Assembly: GCA_021810725.1 (NCBI GenBank)
Contig: JAJZIE010000196.1
Coordinates: forward strand, 1-5,004
DNA length: 5,004 nt
Origin: Bacillota bacterium
GTDB lineage: Bacteria > Bacillota > Sulfobacillia > JAJZYS01 > JAJYTV01
Reading direction: 5' to 3'
In this document: positions 1 to 5,004 of the stretch, piece after piece
How the letters are laid out: each line of letters opens with the position of its first letter
How positions within the stretch are numbered: the first letter of the stretch is position 1
Position numbers and translations under genes: made by a program
Notes under the pieces: model-generated
Database searches by the model: none
Seen by the model: only the letters and a program-made list of their open reading frames with translations
What the model was told of the DNA's origin: nothing

Positions 1-23
1 GTTGTGTCCGCAGCACACCAAAG

Positions 24-36
24 TCCCGACTCGGGA
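24..36 (-). terminator. Weak hairpin after tniQ
   Basis: The inverted repeat TCCCG-AGT-CGGGA (minus strand) begins 8 nt past the tniQ TGA at 46-44. It has a 5-bp stem with a 3-nt loop and is followed by CTTTGG rather than a T run, so it is at best a weak terminator. Nothing else is recognisable in bases 1-43. Confidence 0.15.
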
Positions 37-43
37 GCCTCGC

Positions 44-1361
44 TCATCGTTCACGCGGCTCGGGGAGCCCCCACGGGAGAAACGGCCAGCGAAAGGCGTC
101 GCTCCCGACATTGCCCGACGGGTGCTGACGCGGTCTCGCGCAAAGGGGCGCAAGAGGATCGCGGCCCTTCCATTGCGAGACGTAACCCTGTCCAAGCCAT
201 CGCCGCACGTTGTTCGGTGTGCAGGAAAAGCCGTGGGCCCGGAGGTAAGCGATCACCGATTGCCTTTCCGCCTCGTTCGGCCAGTAGCGATGGCGATAGA
301 GCCCCCAGCGCAACTCTTTCTCCAACCAGTAGGGCAGCAGTTCCCTATTGGTCGCCAAGTAGGTACTGGTTACCTTGGCATCCCTGCAGGCATCGAAGGA
401 ACCTCCTCGGCCATTCGCCGATGAGTCGGGCCGCCAAGCGGACAAGGATGTAGCGGTCGTAGACCCTGAGGTCGTCGAAGTGGTGGGTCGCGCGGCTGAA
501 CGGGGTCGGAAAGCCCAGTTGCGACTCCTCCGCCAGCAGGCATTCGCGGATTCGTCGCACACCGGTATTGGACGCCAGCACCATCAGAAGGTGGTGCAGC
601 CCGTCGAAGAACGCGATCCCGTAGATCGTCTGATGCGGCACCAGGCATGACCAGCCTTCCGCCATCGTCTCGATCAGGCCCTGTTCGAACCGGACGACAT
701 CCGGATCCGCGGGCGGGGCGGCATGGAGCCGAAAATCCTCGCCGCATTGCCGGCAGAGCGTGATCCGGCAGGCGTCGATCGGGAACCGACGGTGGGCGTA
801 GTCGCCCTCGTGGAACGAGACGGGTGCGCCGCAGTGGGGGCATGCGTCGGCGAGAAGGGTTCCGTGCTTCGGGCACGCCACCATGAAGGACAGACGCCAG
901 ATGCGGCGGAAATAAGGGACGGGATCCTCCTGAAGGCAGGCGGCGCAGTACTGCTGCCCATACCATTTGCGCGTGCGATAGAACGGTTTGACGGACAGGA
1001 TCCAATGCACCCCGCCCGCATGAATGTGGCTGTCGCAAAGGACGCCCTCGCAGCTCGCTAGCGTGGTCGCGAAGACGCGTTCCTCGGGGAGACCTGTGGC
1101 AGCGGCCACTTGCTCGATCGCGAGCGGATCCGCCCACCGGTCAAGGTCGTGCTGCCACGAATGCCGCACCATGCCGAGGCGCCGATGGCAGAACGGGTGC
1201 AGTTTCTCGGCATTGGCCCAGGCCAGCCGAACCAGCCACGACGTGAAGAGCTCATCGTCCAGCGGCCGAGGACGGATGAGCAGCAGTTGCCTTGGGACGT
1301 CGCTACGCCTGGTTGGTCGTTCGCCTGGACGGCTCGACCCAGTGGATGGATCGGAGGACAT
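44..1361 (-). CDS. tniQ: TniQ/TnsD-family target-selection protein, with a +1 frameshift near 396
   Basis: TniQ-family proteins recognise the target and recruit TnsC. Zero-frame translation from the ATG at 1361 gives 338 residues ending at TAG 347-345. Residues 25-50 match the TniQ N-terminus (LLLIRPRPLDDELFTSWLVR). A zinc-finger block follows: C139, C142, C163, H166, C174, C177, then C198, C203, C206. After residue 322 the zero frame loses family character. The +1 frame continues with DACRDAKVTSTYL, LPYWLEKEL and RRWLGQGY, typical of a TnsD-like C-terminal region, and stops at TGA 46-44. The joined product is 322 + 116 = 438 residues. Removing one T from TTCCTTCG (+ strand A396 or A397) restores FLDACRD exactly. 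The start lies inside tnsC (59-nt overlap), has no clear ribosome binding site, and is the only ATG before the conserved domain, so translation is probably coupled to tnsC. It may be a frameshifted pseudogene or use programmed frameshifting. The family call is secure; the exact C-terminal end is less so. Confidence 0.82.
393..407 (-). other. Candidate +1 ribosomal frameshift site (or one-base insertion) in tniQ
   Basis: Read on the minus strand in the tniQ frame, the codons are AGG AGG TTC CTT CGA. AGGAGG (407-402) is a perfect complement to the 16S rRNA 3' end. It sits 3 nt upstream of CTT (398-396), the spacing seen in the RF2 gene prfB (AGGGGG-TAT-CTT-TGA). A Leu tRNA with anticodon GAG slipping +1 from CUU to UUC keeps a G-U, an A-U and a G-C pair. 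The waiting A-site codon is CGA, which is often decoded slowly. Tandem AGG codons are also known to cause +1 slippage in E. coli. Slippage yields FLDACRD and access to the 116-residue C-terminal part. The alternative is a simple T insertion by mutation or sequencing error. Confidence 0.4.
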
Positions 1362-2193
1362 CGGGCTTCAGCATCTCGGGGGTGATCTGCTCCTCGCCGC
1401 TGCGGATCGCGCGGATGGCGAGGCGCCGAAGCAGCTCCATCGTTTCGCCCAGGATTCCTTCGGACAGGTCGAGCAGGCGCTGGGCGAACTTCGGATGGGC
1501 GAGGTCGGAGGGATTCTGCAGCGCGAAGCCCTTCTCGACGCTCATCAGGAGGCGGGCGTAGTCTGAATCGAGCTTCCACTTCGGAAGGAAGGCGGGCTCG
1601 AACCGGTTGGCCAACTGGGGATCCGACTGCAGCGCGGCGAGCGTTTCGGGCGTGCCGGCCACCACGATGGGGAACTGCAGGTCGTTGCCCATCAGGCGGA
1701 GCGCATTCAGGAATCGCCGCTGTTTGACCGGCGTACCGGCCACGGCGCAATTGAACTCATCGAGCACGATCATCTTGGTGCCAAGGTGCCTTAGGAGCAC
1801 CTTGAGACGGTCGAACAGGAGGTCGGAAGGCTCCCGACGTCCGACTGTGGCGAACAGGTGCCTGAGCATGTGGCGGTAGAGGCGCCCCTCGTCCGGTTCG
1901 GGCGGCGTGTCGATCATCAGGATCGGCAGGGGCCTGCGGTCGATGTTGGGATCGTCGGGCGGCTGGTGTCGGCGGTAGAAGCTCCCGAGGATCGACGACT
2001 TGCCGTTGTTCGTCTCGCCGATGATGGCGAGGTTCGGCATGCGCGGTACTTTGGGATGGTTCAGCAGATCATCCAACTGCTGCCGGATCGCCTGCGCGCG
2101 GGGATAGCCGATCCAGGAGCGCTTCTGGATGGCGAGGATGCGCGCTTCGGGGTCGGCGGCCACGGGGGTGTCGAGGATCATGGGCGGTCTCAC
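1303..2193 (-). CDS. tnsC: TnsC/TniB-family AAA+ ATPase, transposition regulator
   Basis: TnsC-type ATPases bridge the target selector (TniQ) and the transposase: they assemble on DNA in an ATP-dependent way and activate TnsA/TnsB. The 296-residue product has a Walker A motif GETNNGKS at about residues 59-66, the form typical of the TniB group. A Walker B motif (MIVLDEF, 141-147), a sensor-like strand (IVVAGT, 176-181) and a following arginine (NRF, 196-198) complete the AAA+ core. Length is close to TniB proteins and shorter than Tn7 TnsC (about 550 residues), so the long Tn7 extensions are missing. The chosen GTG start at 2193 overlaps the tnsB stop as GTGA, suggesting coupled translation; I see no strong ribosome binding site. 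An in-frame ATG at 2181 (292 residues) is the alternative start. The motifs are intact, so the protein should be active. Confidence 0.93.
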   Translation of the reverse strand: MRPPMILDTPVAADPEARILAIQKRSWIGYPRAQAIRQQLDDLLNHPKVPRMPNLAIIGETNNGKSSILGSFYRRHQPPDDPNIDRRPLPILMIDTPPEPDEGRLYRHMLRHLFATVGRREPSDLLFDRLKVLLRHLGTKMIVLDEFNCAVAGTPVKQRRFLNALRLMGNDLQFPIVVAGTPETLAALQSDPQLANRFEPAFLPKWKLDSDYARLLMSVEKGFALQNPSDLAHPKFAQRLLDLSEGILGETMELLRRLAIRAIRSGEEQITPEMLKPDVLRSIHWVEPSRRTTNQA

Positions 2194-4046
2194 AAGGATT
2201 CGATTTCGTCGAAGGCGCTGATTTGGCCGACGTCATAGGGGGCCCCCCGTTCCATTGGGGCGGACGGCTCCTCGGGCAATCGCAGGCGGGGCGCTTCGGC
2301 GTGGTGGCGCCGGCGTTCCCTGGCGAGCCGGGTCTTGTGTGTCGTCGCCTTGGCCGTTTCCTCGATGTGCAGCATCCGGTCGAACGCCGCGAAGATCGTC
2401 TCCTCGTCGGCATTGGTCTTGCCTTTGGCCTTGAGGTCGCGCTGCACGGCGCGGAGCTCCCAGAGACTCATGGCGGGGCGCCGCACGTCGCGGTAGGGGA
2501 CCCTGAAATGGCGCTTGAGGTCGGGGTCGTAGAACAGCACTGAGCTGATGTCGCGCGGGTCGTAGCGCACGACGAACTTGCGCTTCTCCCTCAGCTTGCC
2601 GGGCTGGCGTGCGCCGACCCAGCGCTGCAGCACGTCCGCGTAGTAGAAGATGTTGGCGATCTGGATGCCTGCGGGCCGAACGACGCGTGTTTCGAAGGGA
2701 AGGAAGTCGATCCGCAGCTTTTCGGCGTCGGTCACGACCGGAAGGTGCCCGATGCCCGGTTGGGTGTCCGATCCGAGGATGCCTTCCTGGTAGCGCTTGA
2801 GAGGGGTGACGCCGAGTGTGCTGTGCACCCGATGGTGGTACTGCCCGAGCACGAGGTGGGCGAACCAGCGCTCGAACTCCTTCAGCGTCATCACGGCATG
2901 GCCTTCGGAGTCGTAGTTCTCGCGTTTGCCGGGGTTCGAGAACGTGGTGCCGGGAAGCGCGTGGATCTCCGAAAGCAGCGTCCCGAGAAGGCGTTCGATA
3001 TGGCCGCCGTAGTTGGGTCGCTTCACCTTGCGGAACTTGAGGTGGATGCCCCACTCCTGGCAGGCCATGGCCAGGGCGTTCCCACGGAACTCGCGCGCGT
3101 TGTCGGCGTGGATCGCGGCCGCAATCCCTTGGCAGGGCCAGGGATATTCGACCCCCAGGTCGGCCAGGCGCTGGTCCTTGCGCAGGATCGCGTTCGCGAT
3201 GCACATCCCCGTGCCGAGCGTGCCGGGCGGATCGAAGGAGACGTACCAGCCGGCGACCAGGCGGCTGTACACGTCAATCGCCACGGTGATCCAGGGTCTT
3301 CCCACCGGGAGGCGATGGATCTCGTCGACCAGGATGAGATCGACGAGTGTATGGTCGATCTGCAGCACCGCATAGGGATGGTCGGCGCCGGGGAACGCGC
3401 CCCGTTGGCTGCGGTACTTGAGGGCGGCGTTCCGGCCCTCGCGCGCCCGGACCCGGATCTCTGGGGCGACCGAGCGGACCCGCTGAACGAAGGTGTTGTA
3501 GTGAGGAACCAGCGCCCCGACCTTCCTGCAGTCACGTTCGACTTCCTTGTAGGTTCTTTTCATCTTGAGCTTTTGGCTTTTCAGGAAACGCTCCTTGATC
3601 ACCTGGGCGATGATCGCTTCGGTTTGTTCGTCCAGGCGCATCGTCCCGGCATCGCTCCGCCTTCTGCGCACCAGGGAAGACAGGAGTCCTGTCTCGCGGA
3701 ATGCGCGCATCCAGCGATAGAGCGTCGCCACGCCCACCTCGTGCTCGCCGGCGGCGGCGATCACGAGGCCCCGGTTCCCAGGGGCCGCCAGCAGCGGCTC
3801 AATAATCCGGAAGCGTTCGCAGGCGCGCTCCCACGCCTCCCCCTGCAGATCCTCGAGGTCGGGGCGCGGCGGATCCTTGTCGCTGGTGGAGCTCGAGGCG
3901 ATCTCCGCGAACGACAGGAGGCGATCCTGGCCCGTCTCCAGGTCACGAGCGAGGAGAGTGTCCACGGAGTCGAGACGCTGCACGCAATAGGTGCGGTCGC
4001 CGCTCACCACGACGGCGCCGGGCGCAATGCGAACGATGGCGGTCAT
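2190..4046 (-). CDS. tnsB: TnsB-family DDE transposase
   Basis: TnsB binds the transposon ends, cuts the 3' strands and joins them to target DNA. The 618-residue protein has N-terminal helix-turn-helix regions (about 85-190, including GVATLYRWMRAF at 105-116). An rve/RNase H-like core follows, with catalytic D231 (LQIDHT), D315 (HADNAREF) and E351 (GGHIER), a DDE triad with 35 residues between the last two. A Mu-type C-terminal beta-barrel lies at about 455-525. The basic, loosely structured tail (about 540-618) is where relatives contact TnsC. An upstream in-frame start at 4166 would add 40 residues, but ATG 4046 is preferred: GGAGG lies 7 nt upstream, it overlaps the tnsA stop as ATGA, and the extra residues would lie within tnsA. 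The catalytic residues are all present and the frame is unbroken. Confidence 0.96.
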   Translation of the reverse strand: MTAIVRIAPGAVVVSGDRTYCVQRLDSVDTLLARDLETGQDRLLSFAEIASSSTSDKDPPRPDLEDLQGEAWERACERFRIIEPLLAAPGNRGLVIAAAGEHEVGVATLYRWMRAFRETGLLSSLVRRRRSDAGTMRLDEQTEAIIAQVIKERFLKSQKLKMKRTYKEVERDCRKVGALVPHYNTFVQRVRSVAPEIRVRAREGRNAALKYRSQRGAFPGADHPYAVLQIDHTLVDLILVDEIHRLPVGRPWITVAIDVYSRLVAGWYVSFDPPGTLGTGMCIANAILRKDQRLADLGVEYPWPCQGIAAAIHADNAREFRGNALAMACQEWGIHLKFRKVKRPNYGGHIERLLGTLLSEIHALPGTTFSNPGKRENYDSEGHAVMTLKEFERWFAHLVLGQYHHRVHSTLGVTPLKRYQEGILGSDTQPGIGHLPVVTDAEKLRIDFLPFETRVVRPAGIQIANIFYYADVLQRWVGARQPGKLREKRKFVVRYDPRDISSVLFYDPDLKRHFRVPYRDVRRPAMSLWELRAVQRDLKAKGKTNADEETIFAAFDRMLHIEETAKATTHKTRLARERRRHHAEAPRLRLPEEPSAPMERGAPYDVGQISAFDEIESL

Positions 4047-4810
4047 GGCCGTGCCTCCGTACCAGGATTCAGGGACGTTTCCGGCATCCAAAGGGGGGAG
4101 GTCATGGTGAGGCGCTCGTGCAGGTTGCACCCGATGGAACCTCGGTCCACCAGGCGCCAGAGCCACGGCAGGTAGTCAGCCTGCTCCTGATCGCTCGATG
4201 TCACCGCCTGCAGGAGCACACGCGGCGTGCTGGTGCGGAGCGTCGCCAGCGCCTCGCGGAGGCGCTTGGGCCGGGCATCCTCCGGGGCGACAGCCTCTGC
4301 GGCATCGTTGCCGCGGAAGCGCAGCAGGAACCGGACGTTGTCCAGGTAGGGTGTGCGGATTTCCTGCTCAGTGAGGATCCGGAACGCCATGTCCCGGTCC
4401 CGGCACCAGGCGATCGCCGCGCGAAACTTGGGTCTAAGAGTGGTCCAGTCCCGCTTGAGCACGTCACGGGGCTTGACCTCGATCACGGTGGTGCGCAGCC
4501 GAGGATCCTGCCGTTGGGCGGCCGGCCTGTAGCGGACGGCCACGTCGGGGGTATAGCGATGGGTGCCTTGGGAGTCCCGCCAGCGCAGCGTAATGGGCTG
4601 GGAGGCGTACGTCTCGACTCGCCGGTCGAACTCGAGCAGTTGCAGGAGATCATGCTCGAGGGTCGACTCGGCTTCCTGGGAAGCCTGGGCCTTCGCCGTA
4701 GCCACACGTCCCGCGACCGCATACCGGCTGGGTCGGAGGATCCGCGCAGGGCCGCCGAAGAGCGTGCCCGTCTCGGGCAGCCAGCGTCTTGGAGTGAGTC
4801 TGTCCGGCAT
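4043..4810 (-). CDS. tnsA: TnsA-family endonuclease
   Basis: TnsA cuts the 5' strands at the transposon ends and, with TnsB, makes excision complete (cut-and-paste) rather than replicative. The 255-residue product carries the restriction-endonuclease-fold pattern: E52 in STLEHDLL, then FDRRVETYASQP (61-72), D89 in YTPDVAV, and E111-V-K113 in VIEVKP. These correspond to the acidic and lysine active-site residues of Tn7 TnsA. The C-terminal half (about 165-235, with LPWLWRLV) matches the position of the DNA- and TnsC-binding domain. Length is close to Tn7 TnsA (273). ATG 4810 has AGAGG 5 nt upstream. It is the first gene of the operon, 62 bp from the transposon tip, and its TGA overlaps the tnsB ATG. 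A TnsA-like Holliday-junction nuclease is excluded by context. Confidence 0.94.
   Translation of the reverse strand: MPDRLTPRRWLPETGTLFGGPARILRPSRYAVAGRVATAKAQASQEAESTLEHDLLQLLEFDRRVETYASQPITLRWRDSQGTHRYTPDVAVRYRPAAQRQDPRLRTTVIEVKPRDVLKRDWTTLRPKFRAAIAWCRDRDMAFRILTEQEIRTPYLDNVRFLLRFRGNDAAEAVAPEDARPKRLREALATLRTSTPRVLLQAVTSSDQEQADYLPWLWRLVDRGSIGCNLHERLTMTSPLWMPETSLNPGTEARP
4054..4058 (-). promoter_or_regulatory. Ribosome binding site deciding the tnsB start
   Basis: Read on the minus strand this is GGAGG, 7 nt before ATG 4046. It lies inside the end of tnsA. It is the strongest Shine-Dalgarno sequence ahead of any of the four starts and supports 4046 over the upstream in-frame start at 4166. 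Confidence 0.75.
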
Positions 4811-4873
4811 GGCGACCTCTGTCCTATCTCACATAGCACTGTATGAGTATCACTTTACGATGTTCCTGTCACA
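4811..4873 (-). repeat. Transposon terminal end with probable TnsB-binding region
   Basis: On the element strand this 63-bp stretch starts TGTGACAGGAACATCG at the junction with comM and runs to the tnsA ATG. It is clearly richer in A and T than its flanks, as TnsB-bound ends usually are. The motif GACAG occurs at 4870-4866, 4823-4819 and, just inside tnsA, 4804-4800; these could be parts of TnsB sites, but I could not define a full 20-22 bp repeat by eye. Without the other end I cannot confirm the inverted repeat. The exact tip (4873) is ambiguous by one base because A4873 also fits comM codon AAG. Confidence 0.65.
4846..4872 (-). promoter_or_regulatory. Weak candidate promoter for the tnsABC-tniQ operon
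   Basis: On the minus strand, GTGACA (4872-4867) matches five of six bases of a sigma70 -35 box. GATACT (4851-4846) matches four of six bases of a -10 box, with a short 15-bp spacer. If used, the promoter sits on the transposon tip and would be covered by TnsB, giving possible autoregulation. The spacing is poor, so this is tentative. Confidence 0.2.
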
Positions 4874-5004
4874 AGGAGGGCGGCCGCTACGATCTCGCCA
4901 TCGCGCTGGGCATCCTGGCCGCCGACAACCAGGTGCCGCGGCACAAGCTGGATACCTGCGAGTTCATGGGTGAGCTGGCGCTGACCGGCGCGCTGCGCCC
5001 GGTG
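4873..5004 (+). pseudogene. comM: comM (yifB) downstream part, interrupted by the transposon; continues past the window
   Basis: The frame starting AAG at 4873 gives 44 codons with no stop, beginning KEGGRYDLAIALGILAA and continuing with MGELALTGALRPV. Both are hallmark segments of the N-terminal ChlI-like domain of ComM/YifB, at roughly residues 70-120 of the protein of about 500 residues. ComM is a hexameric AAA+ branch-migration helicase that helps integrate incoming DNA during natural transformation. The match starts exactly at the transposon tip, so the first 70 or so codons are separated from the rest by the element. The walker motifs and remaining domains lie beyond 5004. The gene is almost certainly inactive as a whole, although the 3' part stays in frame with an ATG in the transposon tip at 4843. 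Confidence 0.88.
4874..4878. other. Presumed 5-bp target-site duplication (AGGAG)
   Basis: Tn7-like elements duplicate 5 bp of target. If the element ends in ...ACA at 4873, the adjacent AGGAG is the expected duplicated target sequence inside comM. The second copy should lie at the far end of the element, outside this window. Confidence 0.45.

Larger units (their letters stand above)
1..4873 (-). mobile_element. Tn7-like transposon, transposase-gene end (partial)
   Basis: Four adjacent minus-strand genes, tnsA-tnsB-tnsC-tniQ, form the core transposition module of a Tn7-like element. The module starts 62 bp inside a boundary where + strand comM coding sequence begins abruptly. The boundary sequence reads TGTCACA on the + strand, so the element starts 5'-TGTGACAGG on its own strand, fitting the TGT...ACA termini of Tn7-like and Tn5053-like elements. 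Separate TnsA and DDE TnsB proteins point to cut-and-paste transposition. Insertion inside comM is known for the Tn6022/AbaR branch of Tn7-like transposons, so membership of that group or a relative is the likely reading (inference). The opposite end, cargo and the second copy of the target duplication lie outside the window. Confidence 0.9.

Noticed and set aside
4..19. Short inverted repeat GTGT...ACAC past the tniQ end as a transposon end
   Set aside because: Only a 4-bp stem and no match to the TGTGACAGG tip; it is too short to mean anything.
44..562. Separate 172-residue minus-strand gene starting at 562
   Set aside because: Only the part after about 394 looks like protein of this family; the first 55 residues are a shadow of the tniQ zero frame. 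It is better explained as the frameshifted end of tniQ.
4047..4166. Upstream 40-residue extension of TnsB
   Set aside because: It lies entirely within tnsA, is not TnsB-like, and the GGAGG-preceded ATG at 4046 is a much better start.
2745..4175. Long + strand open frame of 476 codons
   Set aside because: It is antisense to tnsB, whose DDE motifs and ribosome binding site are clear; long opposite-strand frames are common in GC-rich coding DNA and this product has no recognisable motif.
4118..4973. Plus-strand open frames at 4118-4846 and 4563-4973
   Set aside because: The first mirrors tnsA. The second crosses the transposon junction in a frame different from comM and has no recognisable protein features.
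1..5004. CRISPR array, tRNA or rRNA gene
   Set aside because: No regularly spaced direct repeats and no recognisable tRNA or rRNA sequence; almost all of the window is accounted for by protein genes.

Overview
The window holds the transposase end of a Tn7-like transposon inserted into comM (yifB), the gene for a Mg-chelatase-like AAA+ protein. The DNA is GC-rich. The 44 comM codons at the right edge resemble gammaproteobacterial ComM, so a GC-rich gammaproteobacterial (or related proteobacterial) host is likely. I did not identify the genus.

Layout from right to left. Bases 4873-5004 are the downstream part of comM, read on the + strand. The element tip is at about 4873 (5'-TGT...ACA-3' type end), and the 62 bp between the tip and the first gene probably carry TnsB sites and the operon promoter. 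Four genes then run on the minus strand, away from the tip: tnsA (4810-4043), tnsB (4046-2190), tnsC (2193-1303) and tniQ (1361 to about 44). tnsA/tnsB and tnsB/tnsC overlap by 4 nt (ATGA, GTGA) and tnsC/tniQ by 59 nt, so this reads as one translationally coupled operon. Bases 1-43 lie past the tniQ stop and hold only a weak hairpin. The other transposon end, any cargo and the 5' part of comM are outside the window.

Working together: TnsA (restriction-endonuclease fold) and TnsB (DDE transposase) would cut the 5' and 3' strands for cut-and-paste transposition. TnsC (AAA+ ATPase) regulates them, and TniQ (zinc-finger TnsD/TniQ protein) selects the target, presumably comM here. No CRISPR-Cas, tnsE or second tniQ is visible. 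This organisation matches the known comM-inserting Tn7-like elements (Tn6022/AbaR relatives).

The most notable observation is in tniQ. The reading frame stops early (TAG at 347-345), but the +1 frame carries what looks like its natural C-terminus, giving 438 instead of 338 residues. The switch point has AGGAGG, then 3 nt, then CTT, then CGA. That is the same geometry as the programmed +1 frameshift site of the RF2 gene prfB (AGGGGG, 3 nt, CTT, TGA). This is either an ordinary one-base insertion that breaks tniQ or a recoding site controlling how much full-length target selector is made. The sequence alone cannot decide.
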